NCBI GenBank assembly: GCA_040376925.1
Contig: JBEIPU010000063.1
Location: 1-20,836 of the forward strand
Reading direction: 5' to 3'
Source of the DNA: RAM1 sp040376925
GTDB lineage: Bacteria > Pseudomonadota > Gammaproteobacteria > Burkholderiales > Burkholderiaceae_C
DNA length: 20,836 nucleotides
Below are positions 1-7,026 of the stretch, piece by piece. Positions within the stretch are counted from its first letter, which is position 1, and each line of letters opens with the position of its first letter. The notes beneath the pieces were generated by a model that was not told the origin of the DNA, did not search any database, and worked only from the letters and a program-made list of their open reading frames with translations. Both the position numbers and the translations under genes were made by a program.

Positions 1-38
1 CCCTGCTTGAACAGCAGCGGTTCGGTCATGGCATTCAT
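1..38 (-). CDS. N-terminus of an unidentified protein, cut by the window edge
   Basis: Only about 12 codons are visible, reading MNAMTEPLLFKQ, so the product cannot be identified. The ATG (complement of 36-38) overlaps the boxR stop codon in an ATGA arrangement, and an AAGGAG ribosome binding site lies 5 nt upstream (complement of 44-49). A second in-frame ATG is at 27-29 but has no comparable binding site. The overlap indicates translational coupling to boxR, so the gene probably belongs to the benzoyl-CoA (box) module. That role is inference from position only. Confidence 0.6.
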   Translation of the reverse strand, partial: MNAMTEPLLFKQ

Positions 39-949
39 CGTGTCTCCTTGGTGGGAACGGCTCTTTCGAGGTCTTTGAGTGATTGCTTCACGGTGCGCGC
101 TGCCGTGTCCACCACGGCGTCGGCGCGGGCGTACAGGGCTTCGCGGCTGGCCAGGATGCGGCGGATGTCGTCCAGCGCCTCACGGGTGGCGCCGCCCTTG
201 GCGTTGTCGCCAGCGTCAAACGGGCGCATGTCGCCCTGGGCCACCACGCGGCTCATGTGTTCTTCAGGGCTGGCCTTGAGCCACACGCACCAGAAATGGC
301 TTTGCAGCAAATCGAAGGTCTCGCGCTCGCTCACAATGCTGCCGCCGGTGGTCATGACCACGCCGTCGGGGTGCTCTTCGGCAATGCGCAGCAGCGCGCG
401 GCGCTCATAGCGGCGGTAGCCGGCCTGACCGTGCAGCAGCAGGATTTCATTCATGCTGGTGCCGGCTTCGCGCTCGATCTCGCGGTCCAGCTCCACAAAG
501 GGCACGCCGCGCTGCGCGGCCAGCTCGGCGCCCAATGTGGTCTTGCCGGCGCCACGCAGGCCGATCAGGGCCACGCGCCTGTCGCGGCCCAGCGCATCGG
601 CCATGCCAAAGGTGCTGCCCAGCAGCGAATAGGCCTGATCCAGCTGGCCGTCGTCCAGCCGGGCCAGCAGGCCGTGCACCCGGGCCAAGGCAGGCCGCGG
701 TGCGTCCTGCAGCAAATCAAGAAGGGAGATGTTCAAAGCGCGGGCGGCGGCCTCCAGCGAGTTGATGGACACATTTCCCTTGCCGCTTTCCACGTCGGCC
801 AGAAAGCGTTCGCTCAGGCCCGAATCTGTGGCGAGCGCCTTGCGCGTCATGCCGCGGCGGGCCCGCCAGGCGCGCACCCGGGCGCCCAGCTCGGCCAGGG
901 TGGCTTTGGCTTCGGGCTCCGGCATGGCGAGGATGTTGGGCTCAGTCAT
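35..949 (-). CDS. boxR: BoxR-type transcriptional regulator (XRE HTH fused to shikimate-kinase-like domain)
   Basis: 304 aa. Residues about 20-82 form an XRE/Cro-type helix-turn-helix (RKALATDSGLSERFLADVES, then a second conserved helix). Residues about 124-295 resemble shikimate kinase, with a Walker A loop GLRGAGKT at 130-137 and the following FVELDREIE segment. This fusion is characteristic of BzdR/BoxR regulators, in which the kinase-like domain senses benzoyl-CoA and relieves repression of benzoate CoA-pathway genes. The neighbouring benzoate-CoA ligase supports that role. No clear Shine-Dalgarno precedes the ATG at 949; a good minus-strand promoter (TTGACA, 16 bp, TATACT) lies just upstream, so the leader is only about 25 nt. 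The gene overlaps the next minus-strand gene by 4 nt. The family assignment is firm; the effector is inferred from the family and context. Confidence 0.92.
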   Translation of the reverse strand: MTEPNILAMPEPEAKATLAELGARVRAWRARRGMTRKALATDSGLSERFLADVESGKGNVSINSLEAAARALNISLLDLLQDAPRPALARVHGLLARLDDGQLDQAYSLLGSTFGMADALGRDRRVALIGLRGAGKTTLGAELAAQRGVPFVELDREIEREAGTSMNEILLLHGQAGYRRYERRALLRIAEEHPDGVVMTTGGSIVSERETFDLLQSHFWCVWLKASPEEHMSRVVAQGDMRPFDAGDNAKGGATREALDDIRRILASREALYARADAVVDTAARTVKQSLKDLERAVPTKETR

Positions 950-960
950 TCGAAATATGT

Positions 961-1008
961 TTGACGCAAATCAAGATTGCAGTATACTTCCTGTCAATCA
1001 AGTGTCAA
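961..1008. promoter_or_regulatory. Overlapping symmetric divergent promoters for boxR and the flavodoxin operon
   Basis: On the plus strand TTGACG (961-966) is followed after 16 bp by TATACT (983-988). On the minus strand TTGACA (complement of 1003-1008) is followed after 16 bp by TATACT (complement of 981-986). Both have the same spacing and their -10 hexamers overlap on the palindrome GTATAC (982-987), so the arrangement is symmetric about 984/985. TGTCAA is repeated directly at 992-997 and 1003-1008, an 11-bp period. TGCA occurs at 978-981 and 1018-1021; TGCA repeats are reported operators of BzdR/BoxR regulators. The promoter calls rest on the hexamers; regulation by BoxR is inference. 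Confidence 0.72.
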
Positions 1009-1044
1009 GCAGTTTATTGCATCTTTTGTCCGGAGACCCAAGGC

Positions 1045-1506
1045 ATGAAGCTCAAAATCCTCGTCGGTACCATGACCAGCACGGCTGACTATGTGGCGCA
1101 GGCCATCCAGATGGACTGCGCCGATCTGGTGGAAGACATTGAAGTCCAGCTGATGGACGGGCTGGACATCTCGGTTTTTGACGAAGATGCACTTTATCTC
1201 ATCTGCACTTCCACGTACGGATCGGGGGACGTACCCGACAACGCCCGCAACCTGTATGAGTCGCTGGACAGCGCGCCCAAGTACCTGGGCCATGTGCGCT
1301 ACGGCGTGATTGCATTGGGTGACAGCACCTACCAGCAGACCTTCTGCTTTGGCGGCAAGAAGTTTGACGAGCGTCTGAGCGGCCTGGGCGCCCAGCGCAT
1401 TGGCGAGGTGTGGTGCCACAACGCCAGTGCGGGGACGATGCCGGAGGAACTGGGTACTACCTGGTGCCGCGAATGGCTGGCCCAGGCCCTGACACCCGCC
1501 ACTTGA
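1045..1506 (+). CDS. Flavodoxin domain protein (MioC-like, FMN-binding electron carrier)
   Basis: 153 aa from the ATG at 1045. GGAG at 1032-1035 supports this start over an in-frame ATG at 961 that would sit inside the promoter. Flavodoxin features are visible: the phosphate loop TMTSTA near residues 9-14 (the usual glycine replaced by serine), the STYGSGDVPDNA loop, and the ALGDSTYQQTFCFGGKKFD segment shared with MioC and sulfite-reductase-type flavodoxin domains. It should be a soluble cytoplasmic one- or two-electron carrier using FMN. It is the first gene downstream of the boxR divergent promoter and lies ahead of the benzoate-CoA ligase. A role in supplying electrons to the benzoyl-CoA epoxidase system is possible but is inference from position only. 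Confidence 0.88.
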   Translation: MKLKILVGTMTSTADYVAQAIQMDCADLVEDIEVQLMDGLDISVFDEDALYLICTSTYGSGDVPDNARNLYESLDSAPKYLGHVRYGVIALGDSTYQQTFCFGGKKFDERLSGLGAQRIGEVWCHNASAGTMPEELGTTWCREWLAQALTPAT

Positions 1507-1516
1507 TAAAAGAGGA

Positions 1517-1588
1517 TGTCATCCCGGGCTTGACCCGGGATCCATGTTGGCAAACGACGATGGATGCCGGATCGAGTCCGGCATGACA
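1517..1588. repeat. REP-like nested palindromic intergenic element (72 bp)
   Basis: The element begins TGTCAT (1517-1522) and ends ATGACA (1583-1588). Each half has its own short hairpin: CCCGGG, a short loop and CCCGGG in the left half, and GCCGGA, TCGA, GTCCGGC in the right. The halves also pair with each other through ATCCA/TGGAT next to the centre. It fills almost the whole gap between the flavodoxin and benzoate-CoA ligase genes. Its layout matches the short dispersed palindromic elements found between genes in many proteobacteria. Its copy number in this genome cannot be seen from one window. It contains an ATG in frame with the downstream ligase (1544), which could mislead start calling. 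Confidence 0.75.
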
Positions 1589-1609
1589 AACCCGAGAGGA
1601 GACAGAACA

Positions 1610-3178
1610 ATGAGCCTGAGCAGCGCCGACCACAGCACCAGCCCGCCCCGCGTTGACATCCCACGTCAGTACAACGCCGCCCATGACCTGCTGGCGCGCA
1701 ATGCCCAGCGCGCTTCCAAGCCGGCCTTTATTGATGCGTCCACCGGCGCCCAGCTGACTTATGGCGAGCTGACGGATCAGGCCCACCGCCTGGCCAACGC
1801 CCTGCGCGCGCGCCAGCTGGCGCCCGAGACGCGCGTGATGGTCGCCATGCTGGACACACCCGAATGGCCGGTCGTGTTCCTGGGCTGCCTGCTGGCCGGC
1901 GTGGTGCCGGTGGCGGCCAACACACTGCTCACGGGCAAGGACTTCGACTTCATGCTGCGCGACTCGCGCGCGCATGCGCTGTTTGTCTCCGCAGCGCTGC
2001 TGCCGGTGTTCGAGCCACTGGTGGCGTCAATTCCCGCGCTCAGGCACGTGTTCGTGGCCGGTGGCACCGGGGCGGACAGCGTGGCCGCGCTGGTGCAATC
2101 GGGCAGCGCCACGGCCCAGGTGGCCGACACCTGCGCCGACGACGCGGCGTTCTGGCTGTATTCCAGCGGCTCCACCGGCACCCCCAAGGGCACGGTGCAC
2201 CTGCACAGCCACCTGATCCAGACGGCCGAGTTGTATGCGCGCCCCATCCTGGGCATCCGCGAAAGCGATGTGGTGTATTCCGCCGCCAAGCTGTTTTTTG
2301 CCTACGGCCTGGGCAATGGCCTGACCTTTCCGATGAGCGTGGGCGCCACGGCGGTGCTGCTGCCCTCGCGCCCCACACCGGCCGAGGTGTTTGGCGTGCT
2401 CAGGAAGTTCAAACCGACCATTTTCTACGGCGTGCCCACGCTGTACGCGGCGCTGCTGGCCGACCCGGCGCGGGCGCAACGCGCCGAGCTGGCACTGCGC
2501 GTGTGCACCAGCGCCGGCGAGGCCCTGCCCGCCGAGATCGGCCGCAAGTGGACGGCCGAATACGGCTGCGAGATCCTGGACGGCATTGGCTCCACCGAGA
2601 TGCTGCACATCTTTTTGAGCAACCGCCCCGGCGCAGTGCGTTACGGCACCACCGGCCAGGCCGTGCCCGGCTATGCGCTGCGCATCGTGGGCGACGACGG
2701 GCTTGAATGCGCGGCCGGTGAGATCGGCGAGCTGCAGATCAGCGGCCCGAGCGCCGCGATCATGTACTGGAACAACCGCGCCAAGACCAAAGCCACCTTC
2801 TGCGGCGAATGGACGAGAAGCGGCGACAAGTACACACGGGACGCCGACGGCTACTACACCTATGGCGGGCGCAGCGACGACATGCTCAAGGTCGGCGGCA
2901 TTTACGTGAGCCCGTTCGAGGTGGAGGCCTCGCTCATGACCCACCCCGCCGTACTGGAGGCCGCCGTGATCGGGGTGGCCGACACCGACGAGCTGGTCAA
3001 GCCGCGTGCCTATGTGGTGCTCAAGCCCGGCCAGGCGGCCACGGCGGACGAGCTCAAGGCGCATGTGAAAACGCAGCTGGCGCCCTACAAATACCCGCGC
3101 TGGATCGAGTTCGTACCCGAGCTGCCCAAGACCGCCACGGGCAAGATCCAGCGGTTCAAGCTGCGCGCGGCACAATGA
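1610..3178 (+). CDS. bclA: Benzoate-CoA ligase (ANL superfamily AMP-forming)
   Basis: 522 aa. It activates benzoate (or a close analogue) with ATP and CoA to give benzoyl-CoA, AMP and PPi, the entry step of the aerobic box pathway. The start at 1610 is preceded by GAGAGGAGA; the in-frame ATG at 1544 lies inside a repeat and adds 22 residues unlike the family. Visible motifs are the AMP-binding loop YSSGSTGTPKGT near residue 184, YGVPTLYAALL, GIGSTEMLHIF (the adenylate motif as seen in benzoate-CoA ligases), the SGDKY/GGRSDDMLK hinge and the terminal PKTATGK with catalytic Lys512. The length suits the family. Linkage with boxR and the ABC importer supports benzoate as substrate; a substituted benzoate cannot be excluded. 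Confidence 0.93.
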   Translation: MSLSSADHSTSPPRVDIPRQYNAAHDLLARNAQRASKPAFIDASTGAQLTYGELTDQAHRLANALRARQLAPETRVMVAMLDTPEWPVVFLGCLLAGVVPVAANTLLTGKDFDFMLRDSRAHALFVSAALLPVFEPLVASIPALRHVFVAGGTGADSVAALVQSGSATAQVADTCADDAAFWLYSSGSTGTPKGTVHLHSHLIQTAELYARPILGIRESDVVYSAAKLFFAYGLGNGLTFPMSVGATAVLLPSRPTPAEVFGVLRKFKPTIFYGVPTLYAALLADPARAQRAELALRVCTSAGEALPAEIGRKWTAEYGCEILDGIGSTEMLHIFLSNRPGAVRYGTTGQAVPGYALRIVGDDGLECAAGEIGELQISGPSAAIMYWNNRAKTKATFCGEWTRSGDKYTRDADGYYTYGGRSDDMLKVGGIYVSPFEVEASLMTHPAVLEAAVIGVADTDELVKPRAYVVLKPGQAATADELKAHVKTQLAPYKYPRWIEFVPELPKTATGKIQRFKLRAAQ

Positions 3179-3208
3179 TTGCGTCACTGTTCCGTTAGCC
3201 CATTCGGG

Positions 3209-3242
3209 TAACCCATGTTGCGCAACCGGGGCGGCTGGGTTA
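3209..3242. promoter_or_regulatory. Inverted repeat upstream of the binding-protein gene
   Basis: TAACCCA (3209-3215) and TGGGTTA (3236-3242) form a 7-bp inverted repeat with a 20-nt spacer that contains the self-complementary TTGCGCAA. It lies in the 97-bp gap between the ligase and the substrate-binding protein. There is no T-tract, so it is not a convincing terminator. It may be an operator or chance. Confidence 0.3.
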
Positions 3243-3275
3243 AATTGCTTTAAGCCTAAACAAAAGGAGATATCC

Positions 3276-4463
3276 ATGACCTCACGCCGTCTCGTCCTGA
3301 CCCGCAGCGCCGCCATCGTGGGCGCAGCCTCCACCGGCCTGCTGCTGCCCCAGATCGCCCGCGCCCAGGGCAACAAGGTGCGCGTGGGCTTCATGCTGCC
3401 GTACACCGGCACCTTCGCGCAGCTGGGCGTGGCCATTGAAAACGGCGTGCGCATGGCAATCGACGAAAAGGGTGGCAAGCTGGGCGGCCGCGAGATCGAA
3501 TGGTTCAAGGTCGACGACGAGTCCGAGCCGTCCAAGGGCGTTGAAAACGCCACCAAACTGGTGCAGCGCGACAAGGTGGACGTGCTGATCGGCACGGTGC
3601 ACTCGGGCGTGCAGATGGGCATCCAGCGCGTGGCGCGTGAATCGGGCGTGCTCAACCTCATCCCCAACGCCGGCGTGCATGCCGCCACCCGCGCCCTGTG
3701 CGCGCCCAACGTGTTCCGCACCTCGTTCAGCAACAGCCAGCCCACGCGCGCGCTGGGCCAGGCCATGGTGGCCAGGGGCCATAAAAAGGCCGTGTGGATC
3801 ACCTGGAAGTACGCCGCGGGCGACGAAGCCTTTGAGGGCTTCAAGGAAAGCTACACCGCCGCGGGCGGCACCATCGTCAAGGAGCTGGGCCTGCCCTTCC
3901 CCAACGTCGAATTCCAGGCGCTGCTGACCGAAATCGCCTCGCTCAAGCCCGATGCAGTGGCCTGCTTCTTTGCCGGTGGTGGCGCGGCCAAGTTCATCCG
4001 TGACTACGCCGCGGCCGGCCTCAAGGGCAGGATTCCGCTGTATGGCTCGGGCTTCCTGACCGAGGGCGTGCTGGACGCCGCCGGCCCGGCCGCCGACGGC
4101 ATCATCACCACCATGCACTACAGCGATTCGCTGGACACGCCGCGCAACAAGGCGTTCCGCACGGCCTATGCCACGCGCTTCAAGATGCAGCCCGACGTGT
4201 ACGCTGTGCAGGGCTACGACACCGGCCTGCTGCTGGCCCAGGGCGCGGCCGCCGTCAAGGGCGACCTCAACAGCAAGCCCGCGCTGTACAAGGCCATGGA
4301 GTCCGCCGTGATCGACAGCCCGCGTGGCAAATGGACCATGAGCAAGTCGCACAACCCGGTGCAGGACATCTACCTGCGCCAGGTCGAAAACAAGGAGAAC
4401 AAGGTGATCGGCATCGCCGCCAAGGCGCTGGCCGATTCGGGCGCCGGCTGCAAGATGGCGTAA
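3276..4463 (+). CDS. Branched-chain-type ABC transporter periplasmic substrate-binding protein (probable aromatic acid uptake)
   Basis: 395 aa, LivK-like type I periplasmic binding fold. The signal peptide carries a twin arginine (SRRLVL at residues 3-8), a hydrophobic stretch and likely cleavage after ARA near residue 31, so Tat export is possible. The mature part begins KVRVGFMLPYTGTFAQLG, typical of this family, and continues with the RDKVDVLIGTVHSG segment. AAGGAGA at 3264-3270 fixes the start. Homologues of this class occur in box gene clusters with paired LivH/M/G/F components and are thought to bind benzoate-like acids; the ligand here is inferred from context. A strong terminator follows, so its transcript can be separate from and more abundant than that of the permease genes. 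Confidence 0.9.
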   Translation: MTSRRLVLTRSAAIVGAASTGLLLPQIARAQGNKVRVGFMLPYTGTFAQLGVAIENGVRMAIDEKGGKLGGREIEWFKVDDESEPSKGVENATKLVQRDKVDVLIGTVHSGVQMGIQRVARESGVLNLIPNAGVHAATRALCAPNVFRTSFSNSQPTRALGQAMVARGHKKAVWITWKYAAGDEAFEGFKESYTAAGGTIVKELGLPFPNVEFQALLTEIASLKPDAVACFFAGGGAAKFIRDYAAAGLKGRIPLYGSGFLTEGVLDAAGPAADGIITTMHYSDSLDTPRNKAFRTAYATRFKMQPDVYAVQGYDTGLLLAQGAAAVKGDLNSKPALYKAMESAVIDSPRGKWTMSKSHNPVQDIYLRQVENKENKVIGIAAKALADSGAGCKMA

Positions 4464-4478
4464 GCCTTGCTTGCACGC

Positions 4479-4508
4479 AAAATGGGAGGTGACGCCTCCC
4501 ATTTTTTT
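4479..4508 (+). terminator. Rho-independent terminator after the binding-protein gene
   Basis: AATGGGAGG (4481-4489) pairs with CCTCCCATT (4495-4503) around a 5-nt loop, extendable by two A-T pairs, and runs directly into a run of seven T (4502-4508). It sits 15 nt after the stop codon. Confidence 0.92.
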
Positions 4509-4537
4509 GACTTGTCACGCCCGCTGCCCTGCCCTTC

Positions 4538-5155
4538 ATGACGCTTTCCACTTACCTTCTGTACGTCGCGGCCGTCGCGCTGCTCATCCTCACGCCCGGG
4601 CCCACCATGCTCATGTGCATGACCAACGCGCTCAACCACGGCCCGCGCCGCGCCATGACGTCGGTGGCCGGCGCCGTGACCGCCGTGCTGGGCGTGATGG
4701 TGCTGTCGGCCCTGGGGTTGGGTGCGCTGCTGGCGGCGTCTGAAACGGCGTTTACCGCCGTCAAGGTCGCTGGCGCGGCGTACCTCATCTGGCTGGGCAT
4801 CAAGACCTTTCGCAGCAATGCAACGCTGCATCTTGGCGCTGGCGCTTCAGCCGGCCGCTCGTTTTACCTGCAGGGCCTGCTGGTGGGTGCCAGCAACCCC
4901 AAGGCGGTGCTGTTTTTTGCGGCGTTCTTCCCGCAGTTTCTGAACCCTGCCGCCCCCATGGCGCCGCAACTGGCGATCCTGGCGTTGACCTTCGTGGCGT
5001 TTGAATTCACCGTACTGACGCTGTGCGCCCTGGGTGTGTCGCGCCTGGTGCCCCTGCTCAAGTCCAGCGGGCCGGTGAAGTGGATCAACCGCGTTTGCGG
5101 CGGCTTGTTCACGCTGATGGGCGGCTTGCTGCTGCTGACGCGCCGCTCTGCATAA
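4538..5155 (+). CDS. LysE/RhtB family exporter
   Basis: 205 aa inner-membrane protein with about six hydrophobic spans. The N-terminal LLILTPGPTMLMCM segment carries the LTPGP signature of the LysE/RhtB superfamily, and GAAYLIWLGIKTFR and ASNPKAVLFFAAFFPQF are also typical. Members export amino acids or related small metabolites; the substrate here cannot be read from sequence. It starts 30 nt after a terminator and ends 9 nt before the permease gene, so it is co-transcribed with the ABC permeases although it is unrelated to them. No clear Shine-Dalgarno is seen before the ATG at 4538. Confidence 0.88.
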   Translation: MTLSTYLLYVAAVALLILTPGPTMLMCMTNALNHGPRRAMTSVAGAVTAVLGVMVLSALGLGALLAASETAFTAVKVAGAAYLIWLGIKTFRSNATLHLGAGASAGRSFYLQGLLVGASNPKAVLFFAAFFPQFLNPAAPMAPQLAILALTFVAFEFTVLTLCALGVSRLVPLLKSSGPVKWINRVCGGLFTLMGGLLLLTRRSA

Positions 5156-5164
5156 GTTGGCCCC

Positions 5165-6028
5165 ATGGATCTCGCCAACTTTCTCATCCAGCTGCTCAAC
5201 AGCGTGCAGTACGGGCTGCTGCTGTTCATGCTGGCCGCAGGCCTCACGCTGATCTTCGGCATCATGGGCGTGGTCAACCTGGCCCACGGAAGCTTCTACA
5301 TGCTGGGTGCGTACCTGGCCTGGTCGCTGTCGTCGCATTTCGGCAGCCTCACGCTGGCCATCCTGGGCGGCGCGGTGCTGGCCGTGGTGTTTGGCCTGGC
5401 GCTTGAGTGGCTTTTGTTCCGCCACTTCTACCACCGCGACCACCTGGACCAGGTGCTGCTGACCTTTGGCCTGATCTACATCTTTGAGGAGCTGCGCTCC
5501 ATCCTGTGGGGCGACGATGTGCACGGCGTGAAGATCCCCGATCTGCTGTCAGCGTCCATCCCGCTGACAGACAACCTGTCGTACCCGGTGTACCGGCTGT
5601 TCATGTCGGGCGTGTGCATTGCGCTGGCCATCGCCCTGTACCTTCTGATCAGCAAAACCCGCCTGGGCATGAAGATCCGCGCGGGCGCCTTCAACCGCGA
5701 CATGACCGAGGCGCTGGGGGTGAACATCAAGCTGATCCACGCCGTCGTCTTTGCGCTGGGGGTTGGCCTGGCCACGGTGGCCGGCATGATCGCCGCGCCA
5801 ATCTCCAGCGTGTACCCCAACATGGGTTCGCAGGTGCTGATCATGTGCTTTGTGGTGGTGGTGATCGGCGGCATCGGCTCGGTGCGCGGCGCGCTGATCT
5901 CAGCCTTGCTGGTGGGGCTGGTGGACACCTTCGGCAAGGTACTGCTGCCCTCGGTGGCGGGCATGCTGGTTTACATGCTGATGGCGGCTGTGCTGCTATG
6001 GAAGCCCGAGGGGCTCTTCAAACAATGA
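5165..6028 (+). CDS. ABC transporter permease, LivH family
   Basis: 287 aa multi-span inner-membrane protein. The start MDLANFLIQLLNSVQYGLL, the GLTLIFGIMGVVNLAHGSFY segment and the cytoplasmic EAA-like loop around FNRDMTEALGVNIKLI are typical of LivH-type permeases, as is IGGIGSVRGALISALLVG near the C-terminus. With LivM it forms the membrane channel of a branched-chain amino acid-type importer. Its stop overlaps the next gene's start (ATGA at 6025-6028), indicating translational coupling. Given the neighbouring benzoate-CoA ligase, the cargo is more likely an aromatic acid than a branched-chain amino acid. Confidence 0.92.
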   Translation: MDLANFLIQLLNSVQYGLLLFMLAAGLTLIFGIMGVVNLAHGSFYMLGAYLAWSLSSHFGSLTLAILGGAVLAVVFGLALEWLLFRHFYHRDHLDQVLLTFGLIYIFEELRSILWGDDVHGVKIPDLLSASIPLTDNLSYPVYRLFMSGVCIALAIALYLLISKTRLGMKIRAGAFNRDMTEALGVNIKLIHAVVFALGVGLATVAGMIAAPISSVYPNMGSQVLIMCFVVVVIGGIGSVRGALISALLVGLVDTFGKVLLPSVAGMLVYMLMAAVLLWKPEGLFKQ

Positions 6029-7026
6029 TCACAGCCAAAGCCAATATCGAAACCCTGCCGCGCGGCGTGCAGGTGGCGCTGGCCCTGGGTCTGGTGGCGC
6101 TCGTCGCCTTCCCCTTCGTGGGCAGCGACTTTTACGCGCAGATGGTCGCGCGCATGATGATCATGGCCATCTTTGCCATGAGCCTGGACCTGCTGCAAGG
6201 CGTGACCGGCCTGGTGTCGCTGGGCCATGCGGCGTTCTTTGGCATCGCGGGCTATGCGCTGGCGTTCATGACGCCTGCCGGTGAACCGGTGAGCCTGTGG
6301 TGGACGCTGCCGCTGGCCGTGCTGGGCTCGGCGCTGGCGGCGCTGGTCATCGGCTTCTTTGTCGTTCGCACGCACGGCATCTACTTCATCATGGTCACCA
6401 TGGCGTTCGCGCAGATGGTGTTCTACCTGTTCTTTGACAACAAGGCGCTGGGTGGCTCCGACGGTATCTATGTCAACTTCAAGCCGCATGGCGGCTTCTT
6501 CGACCTGGACAACAAGCTCGTCTTCTATTACTTCACCCTCGCCTGCCTGCTGGCGGTGTATTTCTTTTTGCGCCGCCTGCTGTTCAGCCCGTTTGGCCGG
6601 GCGCTGGCGGGCATCCGCGTCAACGAGCACCGCATGCGTGCCATGGGGTTCGGCACCTTTGGCTACAAGCTCGCGGCTTTCACGCTGGCCGGCGCGCTGG
6701 CCGGCCTGGCAGGCTACCTGTGGGGCGCGCAGACGGGCTATGTGAACCCCGAGCTCATGGGCTTTCACATGAGCGCGCACGCGATCATGATGGTGATCCT
6801 GGGCGGCATGGGCAACTTTGCCGGCGCCATCGTCGGCGCCTTCGCGTTTGAATACGTGCTGCATCTGTTCAAGGACCTCCCCACCGTGGGCGCCTTCCGC
6901 CTGGGCAAGCACTGGCAGCTGTGGATGGGCCTGTTCATCGTGCTGCTGGTGGTGTTTGCGCCGCGCGGCATCCTGGGCCTGGTGGGCAAGCTGCTGCAGC
7001 GCAAGGGGGCTGGCCATGACCAATGA
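6025..7026 (+). CDS. ABC transporter permease, LivM family
   Basis: 333 aa, starting at the ATG that overlaps the LivH stop codon. Hydrophobic spans run along most of the protein. LDLLQGVTGLVSLGHAAFFG near residues 54-73 and GKALAGIR-like FGRALAGIRVNEHRMRAMGF are LivM hallmarks, as is MVILGGMGNFAGAIVGA. It pairs with LivH as the second half of the channel. The 3' end overlaps the LivG start by 11 nt, so the genes are tightly coupled. The reading frame is open well upstream inside livH, but the overlapping ATG is the natural start. Confidence 0.92.
   Translation: MITAKANIETLPRGVQVALALGLVALVAFPFVGSDFYAQMVARMMIMAIFAMSLDLLQGVTGLVSLGHAAFFGIAGYALAFMTPAGEPVSLWWTLPLAVLGSALAALVIGFFVVRTHGIYFIMVTMAFAQMVFYLFFDNKALGGSDGIYVNFKPHGGFFDLDNKLVFYYFTLACLLAVYFFLRRLLFSPFGRALAGIRVNEHRMRAMGFGTFGYKLAAFTLAGALAGLAGYLWGAQTGYVNPELMGFHMSAHAIMMVILGGMGNFAGAIVGAFAFEYVLHLFKDLPTVGAFRLGKHWQLWMGLFIVLLVVFAPRGILGLVGKLLQRKGAGHDQ

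Noticed and set aside
83..964. 293-codon plus-strand frame opposite boxR
   Set aside because: Antisense shadow of boxR with no recognisable domain; boxR has clear HTH and kinase-like motifs.
1544..1609. N-terminal extension of the benzoate-CoA ligase from the ATG at 1544
   Set aside because: The ATG lies within the palindromic element, the extra 22 residues are translated repeat, and a strong binding site precedes the ATG at 1610.
2027..3844. Long open frame (605 codons) on the minus strand across the ligase and binding-protein genes
   Set aside because: It is antisense to two well-supported genes, crosses their intergenic gap and has a His/Gly/Arg-rich composition typical of antisense frames in GC-rich DNA.
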